DNA of 64,000 nucleotides. Source: Anaerolineae bacterium. GTDB lineage: Bacteria > Chloroflexota > Anaerolineae > 4572-78 > J111. The stretch covers positions 1 to 64,000 of the forward strand of contig JAJVIM010000015.1 in assembly GCA_022071955.1 (NCBI GenBank). Reading direction: 5' to 3'. The translations under genes and the position numbers were made by a program. Of this stretch, positions 8,586-17,696 are shown piece after piece. Each line of letters starts with the position of its first letter. Position 1 is the stretch's first letter. Below the pieces are notes generated by a model that had not been told where the DNA came from, ran no database searches, and saw only the letters and a program-made list of their open reading frames with translations.

Positions 8586-9995
8586 TTAGCTCATTGCCTG
8601 TTCACGGCTCAATAATGCTGGGAGCGATTTTAATAAGATTGAAATCACCCCTTTATTTTTGAGCCATGCCGGTTGATAACGCAACGCCTGCAAGATTTGG
8701 GGTACCACCAGGTGCCGGCGATTAGCGTAGTAATTTTCAAAAGCCGACGAGACTTGTACATCGCTTAATACTTGTGATCGCATTCTGGCCAATGATTGTG
8801 CGCCTGGCGGCAGGTTTTGAAACACCGTTTCAACAAAGAGGCTGGGCGTGCTGACCGGTAATTTGGTTGCATAATGCCCCAACAAGTTGGCAAAATCGCC
8901 GGTGTGCTCAAGCAGAGTTGGATTTAAGGCTATTGCTTCGGTAAGCTCCTGTTGCGCTTTGGCCAAATTGCCAAAGGCATAATTGCGCAGAGCAAGCCCC
9001 ACACGTACGGTAGCCAGGAGCTGCGTTTTGTAGGAGCGAAGGCCAGCAGCGATGGGAGGTAGATGTTCTAATATATTCAATATAAACTCTACCGGATCAC
9101 TAATGCGTACGCCTAAAGCATCACCATAAATGCTTTCTAACAGCTCTTTGGGGTTTTCCAACAGGTGGGGCAACAGAGTCAGGGCTTCGGTTAGATTACG
9201 TTGCGCTTCCTCCCATTGACCGGCGCCGTAGTACCGCCAACTGAGCCATAAGTGAGTAGTGCCATATGCTTTGGCCTTTTCGGCCAGCACGTCAGTGGGC
9301 AACTGCGGGTCGGCGAATATCCGGTCAAGCGTATAAAATGAGCCGTGTTCCAGTTTGGATACATTGGACATCTCACTGCCCGGCAAAATCCGATAAGCGC
9401 CGAGGGGTTCCTGGATACAGGCAAACTGCTGACCGGTTTGGGCAATCCGCAGCCACATATCCCAATCGGCAGTCCACACATCGTCATAATTACCTGCTCT
9501 TTCGAGGCATTGGCGGCGAATGAGAGGTGCCCCCGACCAAATCTGGTTAATGCAGACAAGTTCGGCCAGTGTGCCATCGGGTAAAAACGTCATTTTCTCC
9601 AGGCGATTATCGTTTTCGTCAATATGGTAATAACCGCAGTGAACAAGGCCGATTTCAGGCCGGGCTTCCAATAATTGCACCTGCCGTTCAATCTTGGTTG
9701 GTAGCAACAGATCGTCATGGTCAAGAAAATTAATATATGCGCCGGTGGCAACTCGCAGGCCGTAGTTGCGTGCCGCGGCCACCCCTTGATTGCTCTGTTG
9801 CAGGTAGGTAATCTGTCCGGCATATTGCGCCATTACCAAAGCGGTATCATCGGTTGAGCCATCGTCGACAACAATGGTTTCCAAGTTGGGGTAAGTCTGC
9901 GCTAAAACACTCTTGACCGTCCGTTCCAAAAGGGTTGACCGGTTATAAGTTGGAATGATGACAGAAACTCGGGGCAGGTTATCTCTGTTGGGCAT
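8586..9995 (-). CDS. GT2 glycosyltransferase with TPR-like repeats (NKGV type)
   Basis: 469 residues from ATG 9995, preferred over the upstream opening because AGGAAACAGGT lies directly upstream. GT2 domain residues ~1-225: VSVIIPTYNRSTLL, VVDDGSTDDT, metal motif NFLDHDDL, catalytic region WTADWDMWLRIA. From ~240 to the end are two helical repeats of about 100 residues each, both with the pattern F..NLPP...L...R.QVL......A..NY, the second ending ALRYQPAWLKNKGVISILL. This tail is shared with the proteins encoded at 11361, 15711 and 17697. It is the closest relative in the window of the protein at 11361; the two flank an aminotransferase gene. Donor and acceptor unknown. Confidence 0.88.
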   Translation of the reverse strand: MPNRDNLPRVSVIIPTYNRSTLLERTVKSVLAQTYPNLETIVVDDGSTDDTALVMAQYAGQITYLQQSNQGVAAARNYGLRVATGAYINFLDHDDLLLPTKIERQVQLLEARPEIGLVHCGYYHIDENDNRLEKMTFLPDGTLAELVCINQIWSGAPLIRRQCLERAGNYDDVWTADWDMWLRIAQTGQQFACIQEPLGAYRILPGSEMSNVSKLEHGSFYTLDRIFADPQLPTDVLAEKAKAYGTTHLWLSWRYYGAGQWEEAQRNLTEALTLLPHLLENPKELLESIYGDALGVRISDPVEFILNILEHLPPIAAGLRSYKTQLLATVRVGLALRNYAFGNLAKAQQELTEAIALNPTLLEHTGDFANLLGHYATKLPVSTPSLFVETVFQNLPPGAQSLARMRSQVLSDVQVSSAFENYYANRRHLVVPQILQALRYQPAWLKNKGVISILLKSLPALLSREQAMS

Positions 9996-10058
9996 ACCTG
10001 TTTCCTGTAATTTAAAACCCATCTTTCAAGACAGGTGAAGGTTTGATGATAGTTTTGT

Positions 10059-11267
10059 TCAGCTACCTACATGGTAATAAGTTAGAACCTTCTCGACCGC
10101 CTGAATTACATTTTGAACGTCCGCATCCGTCATAGCTGGCGTGAGTGGTAAGGAGAGAATGCGTTCGCCTACCTGGTAAGCATGCGGGAAATCTTCTGGT
10201 TTGTAACCGTATTTTTCTTGATAATAGGGGTGGGTGTGCAGCGCTCGGTAGTGCAGGGCGGCGCCGATATTCTCGGCCAGTAACGCATTAATAATTTCGT
10301 TTCGATCTATTGAGAAGTGGGCCGGATCAAGTATCAACACATATAGGTGTAAACCGTGCCGCATACCCGGAGTTATTGGCCGGGGCTGCAAGGTCACTCC
10401 GGGAAACCTGGCAAAGGCTTCATCATAACGACTGGCATATTGCTCCCGAACCTCCAGGAATCTTTCAAGCTTGCGCAACTGATGAAGACCCAAAGAGGCT
10501 TGCACATCCGTCATATTGTATTTGTACCCGGGTAAGATTGCGTGGCTTAACATCAGGCGATGGCTGCTGTATCGCTTCCAGGCATCCCGGCTCAATCCAT
10601 GCAATCGGTAAACCTGCAATTTGTTGGCCCAGGTCTCGTTGTTGGTGGTAATCATTCCCCCTTCCACGGTCGTTAGGTTTTTGTTTGGATAGAAACTGAA
10701 ATTGGTTAAATGTCCAATGGAGCCAATCATCCGGTTGTTGTAGCGTGTTCCGACTGCATGAGCGGCATCCTCAATAACGATCAGGCCTGCTTGATTGGCG
10801 ATTTCCACGATCACATCCAAATCACAGGGCAGACCGCCAAAATGAACCGGGATAATAGCTCTGGTACGCGGAGTGATAGCTGCTTTGATCTGTGCCGGAT
10901 CAATATTTAATGAAATGGGGTCAATATCTACAAAAACGGGCCTGGCTCCACAATGTTCAATAACGTTTGCGGTGGCCGCAAAAGTCATAGCCGTGGTAAT
11001 AACTTCATCGCCAGGGCCAATATCGTTAACAAGCAGGCTGAGATGCAACCCGGCGGTACATGAATTAACCGAGATGGCGTATTGGCTACCGACATATTCC
11101 GCAAATTCTGTTTCAAAGCGCTGCGTTTTGGGCCCAGTGCCGATCCAACCTGAGCGCAACGTCGCGACTACTTCAGCGATTTCTTCTTCCCCCAAATGCG
11201 GAGCACCGAAGGGAAGAAATGTGTCACGCACAGGAGCCCCACCATTAATCGCTAAGTCAGAATTCAT
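10059..11267 (-). CDS. DegT/DnrJ/EryC1/StrS-family sugar aminotransferase
   Basis: 402 residues from ATG 11267, with AAAGGTGA upstream. PLP-dependent fold type I: internal aldimine Lys196 in FSFYPNKNLTTVEGG, the PLP-ring aspartate Asp167 in IEDAAHAVG, and the N-terminal GWIGTGPKTQRFE typical of nucleotide-sugar aminotransferases. The family converts a keto-sugar nucleotide to an amino sugar using glutamate; ArnB/PseC-type C4 transamination is the nearest general analogy, but the position acted on cannot be assigned. It lies between two GT2 genes inside the polysaccharide locus, and a second DegT protein is encoded at 12783, so at least two different amino sugars, or two steps, are likely. Confidence 0.92.
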   Translation of the reverse strand: MNSDLAINGGAPVRDTFLPFGAPHLGEEEIAEVVATLRSGWIGTGPKTQRFETEFAEYVGSQYAISVNSCTAGLHLSLLVNDIGPGDEVITTAMTFAATANVIEHCGARPVFVDIDPISLNIDPAQIKAAITPRTRAIIPVHFGGLPCDLDVIVEIANQAGLIVIEDAAHAVGTRYNNRMIGSIGHLTNFSFYPNKNLTTVEGGMITTNNETWANKLQVYRLHGLSRDAWKRYSSHRLMLSHAILPGYKYNMTDVQASLGLHQLRKLERFLEVREQYASRYDEAFARFPGVTLQPRPITPGMRHGLHLYVLILDPAHFSIDRNEIINALLAENIGAALHYRALHTHPYYQEKYGYKPEDFPHAYQVGERILSLPLTPAMTDADVQNVIQAVEKVLTYYHVGS

Positions 11268-11360
11268 TTTCAATCACCTTTATTTTGGAGAATAAGTTTC
11301 TTAATTAAGAGTTGCAGTGCATTTGAAATTTGAGTTGTGTTAAGAGAGCAATTGGTTGCC

Positions 11361-12767
11361 TTACCGTGCTTCCAAACTTAACCCCAACAGTGATCTAAAA
11401 AAGATGGCGGTCACGCCTTTGTTGCTCAGCCAGGCCGGGCGATAGCGCAGCGCCGTTAGAACCTGCTGCACCACCAACCGCCGCTGACCCGCATGGTAAC
11501 TCTCAAAGGCATAGCCAATACTGACCTGGCTCAAGATGTGCGAGCGGGCCTGTTTAAGTTGTTGCGCCGGCTGCGGGAGATTTTGAAAAACCGTATTTAC
11601 GTATTGAAGGGGTGATTTGACCGGCAGAGACAGGGCATTGTAAGCTAATGCCTTGAAAAAATTTTCGGGTTGATTAACTATATCCGGGTTCATAGTGATA
11701 GACTCAGCCAATTGGCGCTTGGCTTCATCTATCCGACCCAAGCCGTAATTACGCAGGGCCAAGGCCGTGTAAACCTGGCCGAGTACCTGCGAGCGGTATC
11801 GACTCACATCGTTGTGACCGGGAGGTAAGTGTTCAAATACGTCGTTAACAAACCTGACCGGCTCGCCGACCGGTGAGTTCAGAGCATTGTCACGTAGAAG
11901 CTGGACAAAGGTGTCTGGCTGGGCTAATAATAGAGATGGCGAGACTAACGCCTCTGCCAGGTTGCGTTGGGCTTCGGCCCACTGGCCTACAGCGTAATAC
12001 CTGCAGCTAATCCAGAAACGCCACATTTTATAGACCTGATCCTTTTCGCTAGCAACATCTGCCGGCAAGCGGGTATCGGCAAAAACCCTGTCCAAAATAA
12101 GAAAGATGCTTTGTTCTAACCTGGCAATATGCGACATCTTGCTGCCAGCCAGAATTCGGTAGGCTCCCAGTGGTTCCTGGATACATGCAAATTCATAACC
12201 GGCCAGGGCAATACGCAGCCATAAATCCCAATCCTCTGACCATAACTCTTCATCATACAACCCAACTTGGTCAAGACATTGACGGCGAATCATCGGCCCG
12301 CCTGCCCACAGAAAGTTGCTGTATACCAGTTCTTTGAGGCTTTTATTTGCGGGTAAAAGCCCGATTTTGTCCATAATATTTCCATTTTCGTCAATATGAT
12401 AGTATCTACAATGGACAAGGCCGATTTCAGGCCGGGTGTCTAATAACTGAACCTGGCGCTCAATCTTGGTTGGCAGCATTAAATCATCGTGATCTAAAAA
12501 AGTGAGGTACTCCCCCGACGCAGCTCGGATACCATTGTTAGTGGCTGCCGGTCCCCCTTGATTTTCCTGTTTTATATAAGTTAACTTGCCTTTGTACTGA
12601 GCTATCATCGCGGCTGTATCTTCTGTGGAGCCATCGTCGATGACAATGAGTTCTATATTTGGATAAGTCTGCGCCAAAACACTTTCGATGGTGAGTTGTA
12701 AAAGTTTTGGTTGATTATAAGTAGGTATGATTACGGAAACCAAGGCATCGCCAACTTTATTTAACAT
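11361..12767 (-). CDS. GT2 glycosyltransferase with TPR-like repeats (NKGV type)
   Basis: 468 residues. GT2 domain ~1-225: VSVIIPTYNQPKLL, VIDDGSTEDT, metal motif TFLDHDDL, catalytic region WSEDWDLWLRIA. The C-terminal half has two ~100-residue helical repeats: VFEHLPPG...RSQVLGQVYTALALRNYGLG, then VFQNLPQP...RSHILSQVSIGYAFESYHAG, ending ALRYRPAWLSNKGVTAIFF. It is strongly similar to the protein at 8586 throughout. Start ATG 12767 has AAAAGG upstream. It follows the DegT gene at 12783 after 15 bp and so belongs to the same transcript. Catalytic residues look intact, unlike the two GT2-kinase fusions further upstream. Confidence 0.88.
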   Translation of the reverse strand: MLNKVGDALVSVIIPTYNQPKLLQLTIESVLAQTYPNIELIVIDDGSTEDTAAMIAQYKGKLTYIKQENQGGPAATNNGIRAASGEYLTFLDHDDLMLPTKIERQVQLLDTRPEIGLVHCRYYHIDENGNIMDKIGLLPANKSLKELVYSNFLWAGGPMIRRQCLDQVGLYDEELWSEDWDLWLRIALAGYEFACIQEPLGAYRILAGSKMSHIARLEQSIFLILDRVFADTRLPADVASEKDQVYKMWRFWISCRYYAVGQWAEAQRNLAEALVSPSLLLAQPDTFVQLLRDNALNSPVGEPVRFVNDVFEHLPPGHNDVSRYRSQVLGQVYTALALRNYGLGRIDEAKRQLAESITMNPDIVNQPENFFKALAYNALSLPVKSPLQYVNTVFQNLPQPAQQLKQARSHILSQVSIGYAFESYHAGQRRLVVQQVLTALRYRPAWLSNKGVTAIFFRSLLGLSLEAR

Positions 12768-12782
12768 AAGAACATACCTTTT

Positions 12783-13907
12783 CTAAGATGAAAAATCTTT
12801 TTTAAACAGCGTGATGGCATCATTTATTTTATCAACTACGACGCGAACTTGATCTGATGCCAGATGTGGACCCATTGGTAAACTGAGAATCTCGTTTGCT
12901 ATTTTAGACGCAATTGGGAAATGGTCAGCTATAGCTGCAAATTGTGGATACGCTTTCTGTTTAAATGGCGGTACTGGATAATGTATTAATGTACCGATTT
13001 TATTTTTAGCTAAGTATTGTTGCAGTTGATTGCGAAACTGGCAACGAATCACAAACAAATGCCAAACCGGTGTTGCCCACTCTGGAATGACAGGTAAAAC
13101 AATATCCAAATTAGTCAGTTTATCCAGATACAGATTTGCAATAGCCTTTCTGCGATTATTCCAATCCATTAAATAACGGAGTTTGACCCGCAGGATAGCG
13201 GCCTGGATTTCATCGAGACGACAGTTAAAACCTTTTTCTAAATGGTTATATTTTCGCTCGGCCCCATAATTTGCAAGCATTCTAATGCGTTTAGCCAGGT
13301 TTTCATCATTGGTGGTGATAGCACCCCCATCGCCAAGTGCGCCAAGATTTTTGCCGGGATAAAAACTAAACGCAGCTGCATCACCTAAACAACCTGTTGG
13401 TTTGCCCTTATACAATGCGCCATGAGCCTGAGCTGCATCTTCCAAAACCTTTAATCCGTATTTGTCGGCAACTGTATTTATTGCGTCCATATCAGCCGGT
13501 TGGCCATAAAGGTGTACAGGAACGATGGCCTTGGTTTGACGCGTAATTGCGGACTCAATTCTAGACGGGTCAAGGTTGTAGGTATTTTCATTTACTTCAA
13601 CAGGGACAGGCTGCGCGCCAGCATACGTTACCGCTAACCATGTAGCAATAAAAGTATGCGCCGGCACAATAACCTCATCTCCCGGGCCAATATCCCATGC
13701 ACGTAAAGTTAAGTGAAGCGCGTCAAGTCCATTGCTAACAGCAATGCAATATTTTGTGCCACAGAAATGAGCGTATTCCTCTTCAAAGGCGTGAGTCTCG
13801 TTCCCAAGCAGATACCACCCACTGGCGAGAACCCGCTGTATGGCTTCGTCGAGTTCGGTTTTGAGTTCCAGATAAGGCGCGTTTAAATCAAGAAATGGAA
13901 TTTCCAC
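12783..13907 (-). CDS. DegT-family aminotransferase, FdtB/QdtB-like
   Basis: 374 residues, GTG start at 13907 with AAGG upstream. PLP lysine Lys186 ([17 protein letters not shown]), Asp157 ([10 protein letters not shown]) and the N-terminal signature [13 protein letters not shown]. The last two features are typical of dTDP-3-amino-3,6-dideoxyhexose aminotransferases such as FdtB and QdtB. The assignment is strengthened by the immediately preceding genes: two FdtA-type 3,4-ketoisomerases, the first overlapping this gene by 20 bp, and an acyltransferase. Together they would convert dTDP-4-keto-6-deoxyglucose to a 3-amino (then acylated) 3,6-dideoxyhexose such as Fuc3NAc or Qui3NAc. No dTDP-glucose synthesis genes (rmlA, rmlB) lie in the window. 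Confidence 0.9.
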   Translation of the reverse strand: MEIPFLDLNAPYLELKTELDEAIQRVLASGWYLLGNETHAFEEEYAHFCGTKYCIAVSNGLDALHLTLRAWDIGPGDEVIVPAHTFIATWLAVTYAGAQPVPVEVNENTYNLDPSRIESAITRQTKAIVPVHLYGQPADMDAINTVADKYGLKVLEDAAQAHGALYKGKPTGCLGDAAAFSFYPGKNLGALGDGGAITTNDENLAKRIRMLANYGAERKYNHLEKGFNCRLDEIQAAILRVKLRYLMDWNNRRKAIANLYLDKLTNLDIVLPVIPEWATPVWHLFVIRCQFRNQLQQYLAKNKIGTLIHYPVPPFKQKAYPQFAAIADHFPIASKIANEILSLPMGPHLASDQVRVVVDKINDAITLFKKDFSS

Positions 13908-14316
13908 GATGTTTGTACCTTAGAAACTGTTCATAGTCGCGAATATAATCGTTTTCGTTATAGGGATGAGAGGCAAGAACTAAACAGATACCGCCCGAGG
14001 AGAAATCTACCAGCTCTCGCCAAATAAATTGTGGTACATATAAGCCTAAATAGGCTCGATTCAGGACAAAAGTTTTTTTTGTATACCCATCATCCAGTAC
14101 TACACTAAAAGCTCCCATTGCCGCAACAATTAATTGCTGCAACTCTTTATGAGCGTGACCACCTCTAACGGCACCGCCCGGCACATCATACAGATAATAT
14201 ACGCGGGCAATATCAAAGGGAATATGTTCGCCACTGTAAATAGGTGTTAAACTTCCCTGTGTGCTTGTGGTTATCTTTGATAATTCGATGATTTTGCAGT
14301 CGTTAATGGTTGTCAT
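13888..14316 (-). CDS. fdtA: Sugar 3,4-ketoisomerase, FdtA/WxcM-like (GHAH copy)
   Basis: 142 residues, a single small cupin. The active-site pair is seen in [11 protein letters not shown] (His54 and His56), followed by [18 protein letters not shown] and the C-terminal [11 protein letters not shown] typical of the family. It isomerises dTDP-4-keto-6-deoxy-D-glucose to the 3-keto sugar, the substrate of the FdtB-like aminotransferase encoded next. It overlaps that gene by 20 bp at its 3' end and the preceding paralogue by one base (TAATG), so translation of the three is coupled. Whether the product is the galacto (FdtA) or gluco (QdtA) epimer cannot be read here. Confidence 0.9.
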   Translation of the reverse strand: MTTINDCKIIELSKITTSTQGSLTPIYSGEHIPFDIARVYYLYDVPGGAVRGGHAHKELQQLIVAAMGAFSVVLDDGYTKKTFVLNRAYLGLYVPQFIWRELVDFSSGGICLVLASHPYNENDYIRDYEQFLRYKHRGNSIS

Positions 14317-14738
14317 TATTTTGTATGAGTGTTGCGAGTTTCTAAATAATTTCGATAGTCGCGAATGTAATCATCTTCTGCAAATGGTAACGAGGCAGCT
14401 ATCATGCAGAAGGCATTAGTAGAGAAGTTTTGAATTTGCCGCCAGATAAGATTGGGTATGTATAATCCAAAATACGAGCGGTTAAGCACATAGGTTTTTT
14501 GATTGTAACCATCATCCAGAACAACATCGAAACTTCCTGAAAGAGCGACAATAAATTCCTGAAGCTGCATGTAGGCATGCCCTTCGCTGCGCATCTCGCC
14601 ACCTGGAACATCATAGATCCAATAGACTCGTTGGATATCAAACGGGATATGCCGGTTGTTTTCAAAAAAGCTTAGGTTTCCCCGATGGTCAGGAATTTTG
14701 GGAAGTTGAATAATTTGGCAGTCGTTTATTGTACGCAT
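14316..14738 (-). CDS. Sugar 3,4-ketoisomerase, FdtA/WxcM-like (GHAY copy)
   Basis: 140 residues, a paralogue of the gene at 13888 with the same cupin layout: IPFDIQRVYWIYDVPGG, EFIVALSGSFDVVLDDGYNQK and DDYIRDYRNYL. The active-site stretch reads SEGHAYMQLQ, keeping the first histidine (His54) but with Tyr56 in place of the second. GHAY versions of this family also occur in other genomes, often beside a second copy (from memory). The pair could therefore be two isomerases of different specificity or a heteromer. Translation is coupled to the next gene by a TAATG overlap. Confidence 0.85.
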   Translation of the reverse strand: MRTINDCQIIQLPKIPDHRGNLSFFENNRHIPFDIQRVYWIYDVPGGEMRSEGHAYMQLQEFIVALSGSFDVVLDDGYNQKTYVLNRSYFGLYIPNLIWRQIQNFSTNAFCMIAASLPFAEDDYIRDYRNYLETRNTHTK

Positions 14739-14743
14739 AGAAG

Positions 14744-15703
14744 TTAGTCTTTGGCGGGTAAGTGGGTTAAATCTATCTTATAAAAATCATGGGTTACGGT
14801 TCTTGCTCCAAAACCTTCTTTATAGTCAACCAGGCCAATATTTAAATAACAACCATTGTCTTCAGTTGAGATACCGAAGTCAAAATATCTTTTAGATGGA
14901 CGGTAAACATTTATGAGATGGTCGATAACCAAATCAAGCGCACCGGTATTCGCCCCATCCAAAGTTGTTGCATTGTATTGAACGTGGCAAACATTTGGGC
15001 TAAGGTAAACTACGGCTCCAGCCTGCATTGTATCTTCTTTGTATGCGGCAAATAACTTGATCTGGGCAGGAAATTGATGAGCCAATAATTTGATTTCATC
15101 AATTGTGTGTACCGGATTGATCCCATATTTATTACTTAGATTAGCCGTCAAAATTGCCCAAAATTGACTGAAGTCATTTGATTCTTTCACCTGTAATTGG
15201 TGGTTTTTGGCCTTTTTTATGCTTCTTAGTCGTCGCTGTTGGAATTTTAATGGGACGCCGCAGTAATTTACCACTGTTAATACATCCCGTCGATAAAGCT
15301 CGGCGTTATGCCTAAATAGGGCGTATGTATCTTCTTCCGCCGGTGTTGAATGATATATATGGGGAATGGTTTTATAGATTAACTGGGTGAACCCTTGCTT
15401 GGCCAGATACTGAAACGAGGCTTCAAACGTTTCTAACATCAAAGGAGTAGACATTTTTTCATTGACGATGAAGCCGCCGTAAGTAAGGCCTTCGTGGCTA
15501 ATTAATACAGTTTCTCTGGCATTTGCCGGAAGTACGGCGATAATCTGATCTTGTTCATTTGAAACAATCAACGAGTGGTCTCTAAAGCGGTCAGCGTGAT
15601 AATCCATATAATCTCTATAGAACAAAAAGGTTCCATTTTTTGAGTTACAAATAAAGTCATCCCATTCTGTTTTATTGTTACTGGTATAGGGATATATTTT
15701 CAT
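14744..15703 (-). CDS. FemAB/GNAT-fold acyltransferase-like protein
   Basis: 319 residues. It has two GNAT-like halves: an N-terminal half with FICNSKNGTFLFYRDYMDYHADRF and LISHEGLTYGGFIV, and a C-terminal half with GAVVYLSPNVCHVQYNATT, then FDFGISTEDNG. This pattern matches the FemAB-like proteins met in O-antigen and capsule clusters. Between ketoisomerase/aminotransferase genes and GT2-kinase genes, a role in N-acylating an aminosugar, or adding an amino acid to it, is plausible; the usual left-handed beta-helix acetyltransferase (FdtC type) is absent from the window. Six bp separate it from the downstream ketoisomerase. Substrate not established. Confidence 0.75.
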   Translation of the reverse strand: MKIYPYTSNNKTEWDDFICNSKNGTFLFYRDYMDYHADRFRDHSLIVSNEQDQIIAVLPANARETVLISHEGLTYGGFIVNEKMSTPLMLETFEASFQYLAKQGFTQLIYKTIPHIYHSTPAEEDTYALFRHNAELYRRDVLTVVNYCGVPLKFQQRRLRSIKKAKNHQLQVKESNDFSQFWAILTANLSNKYGINPVHTIDEIKLLAHQFPAQIKLFAAYKEDTMQAGAVVYLSPNVCHVQYNATTLDGANTGALDLVIDHLINVYRPSKRYFDFGISTEDNGCYLNIGLVDYKEGFGARTVTHDFYKIDLTHLPAKD

Positions 15704-15710
15704 AAGGAAA

Positions 15711-17651
15711 TCACCACGTTAATTGTTTGGAATCGCCAGTTAACCATCTAAGGCATCTGGGATAAATGTTTAGGTTGTCATCTTGCCTGGCAAAATAAAT
15801 ACTGTAACAGATCACGGCAGCCATAACGCGCTGTCGAAAGGCCTCTGCGTCAGCAGGGGCGTAAGTGCGCAATAAAGCCGTCAGGATATGGTCGTCATCT
15901 AACCAAAAGTGAAGATTTGCAATGTCAAAGGCGGGGTCGCTACCATGAACTCCATCCCAGTCAACTATCGCCGATAATTTGTTTTGTTTGCCAACAATGA
16001 GATTCCAACTGTGAATGTCAAAATGGCAGAGCTTGGGTGTATCTTGATAAGAATCAGTTAAATACTGTACCGCTGACTCAACGCGAGTTATGGCCTCACC
16101 GGGTAAACCAGTCAACAACCTGCATTTATCAAGAATACAAGCGGTTAACCACTTATCAAATGTTTGATAATTTGCCTCAAGTGCGGCAGATGAGACCAAT
16201 CCAAACCCCAATGTTTCAATTTGGTGTAATTGCCGCAGGTAGTGCCCCAGTTCTTTGGCCACACAAACTGCATGGGGCCATTTCATGCTTTGAGGAACAA
16301 ATGGAACACCGGGTACCCATTCTTCAAGAATCCAGGCAGGCTCAGTTATCTCAGAAGATGGCTGATAAACTTTGATTATGGCGGGTACTGGTATACCTTT
16401 GCGTTGTACCAGTTGTGTAATGGCCATACGATGCTGTAAATCTAAGTCGCTATGTTGTGGCTTGATCAACCGTAACATAAACCAATCATTACGGCTTTTG
16501 ATAATATACGTGGACCGATTGGTACCCAATACGGTGCTCTTTATGGAATCTATAGGCCGCCCTAACCACTCTCCAACCTTCCGGATTGTTATTCGTAACT
16601 GCTCGATATCGTGCCCGGCGAGCTGTGAAGGCAAGTTATCATTGAAGAATGATTTTATGAATACAGAAACAACACCTTTGTTACTAATAAATGAAGGTTT
16701 ATGCATTAAACCTGAAATAATATTTTGCCGCACCCCAGATCCATCACCTGCCACATAATTTTGAAATGCTGTGACCATTGAAAGTTCACCCAAAACGTAT
16801 GAGCGAAATTTTTGCAAATTGTTTGCCGCTTCAGGTACGTTGTTAAACACTTTCTCGGCAAAACCAACTGCATCGTCAATCTCCGGTTTTTTGCTGTATT
16901 CCAAGATTGCATTGGCAAAGGTTTTGGGATCACTCAGAATTGCCGGGAATAAGCGCAGAGTTTCTGCCATATAACGCCGGGCAGCGTTTATATCTTTTCC
17001 ATTAAATTTCCGTAGAGAAATTTCGCGGTGCCCTGTTAAAAGGGATAATTGGTCGCTGGAGTCAATCTGATAACCTGAGTCAATTATCTTCTGCCAGGGA
17101 TTCCACTGATCCCGAATAATTTGGGATATGTCTAAAAATCTGGCCTGTTCCAAACATTCACGCCTGATGAGAGGCCAGCCAATAAGGAACATTTCCATCG
17201 CAAAACAATTATCGGGATCGTCATTGGGAAAATCCTTTTCCAGAATTCGGATTATCTCGGCTGGCTCCCAGTAAATTCCTTCCCAATTGGGGATTTGCTC
17301 ACCAAAGTACACTAACCCCAACTCGGGTTGTGATTGCAGCCGCCGGATTTGCCATTCAAGTTTTTTTGGAGGCAAATAATCATCAGCTTGCATAAATAAA
17401 ATTAATTTCCCCTGGGCTATCTTCAGACCTTCAGTTCGAGCAGCTGTAATTCCTTGATATGGTTGCCGAATATATGTGATTTTATCCAGATATGGAGACA
17501 AATGCCTTGGTGTTTTATCATTTGCCCCATCATCAACTATAACAATTTCAAAATTGCCAAAGGTTTGGGCAAAAACACTCTCAATAGTCTGGGATATCTG
17601 TTGTTGTTGCCTATGAGTTGTGATGATAATCGAAACTTTATTGGGCTGCAC
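15711..17651 (-). CDS. Three-domain protein: GT2 - helical module - APH-type kinase (copy 2)
   Basis: 646 residues. Residues 1-~210 are GT2-like (VSIIITTHRQQQQI, VDDGANDKT, LFMQADDYLPPKKLEWQ), but the acidic region is degenerate (IRDQWNPWQKII replaces the usual ED.D.WLR), so transferase activity is doubtful. Residues ~215-335 form the helical module ending KPSFISNKGVVSVF. Residues ~345-646 are an aminoglycoside-phosphotransferase (APH/choline-kinase) fold with intact catalytic motifs: the Brenner loop His543-Phe-Asp545 to Asn550 (LCHFDIHSWN) and the metal-binding DWD at 564-566. The kinase would phosphorylate a small alcohol or sugar with ATP. Same architecture as the protein encoded upstream at 17697. 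I know of no characterised protein with this domain order; the function is open. Confidence 0.85.
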   Translation of the reverse strand: MQPNKVSIIITTHRQQQQISQTIESVFAQTFGNFEIVIVDDGANDKTPRHLSPYLDKITYIRQPYQGITAARTEGLKIAQGKLILFMQADDYLPPKKLEWQIRRLQSQPELGLVYFGEQIPNWEGIYWEPAEIIRILEKDFPNDDPDNCFAMEMFLIGWPLIRRECLEQARFLDISQIIRDQWNPWQKIIDSGYQIDSSDQLSLLTGHREISLRKFNGKDINAARRYMAETLRLFPAILSDPKTFANAILEYSKKPEIDDAVGFAEKVFNNVPEAANNLQKFRSYVLGELSMVTAFQNYVAGDGSGVRQNIISGLMHKPSFISNKGVVSVFIKSFFNDNLPSQLAGHDIEQLRITIRKVGEWLGRPIDSIKSTVLGTNRSTYIIKSRNDWFMLRLIKPQHSDLDLQHRMAITQLVQRKGIPVPAIIKVYQPSSEITEPAWILEEWVPGVPFVPQSMKWPHAVCVAKELGHYLRQLHQIETLGFGLVSSAALEANYQTFDKWLTACILDKCRLLTGLPGEAITRVESAVQYLTDSYQDTPKLCHFDIHSWNLIVGKQNKLSAIVDWDGVHGSDPAFDIANLHFWLDDDHILTALLRTYAPADAEAFRQRVMAAVICYSIYFARQDDNLNIYPRCLRWLTGDSKQLTW

Positions 17652-17696
17652 AGTACATTTTCCTGATCGTTGGGGGATTCTTGTTAACCATGAGCA

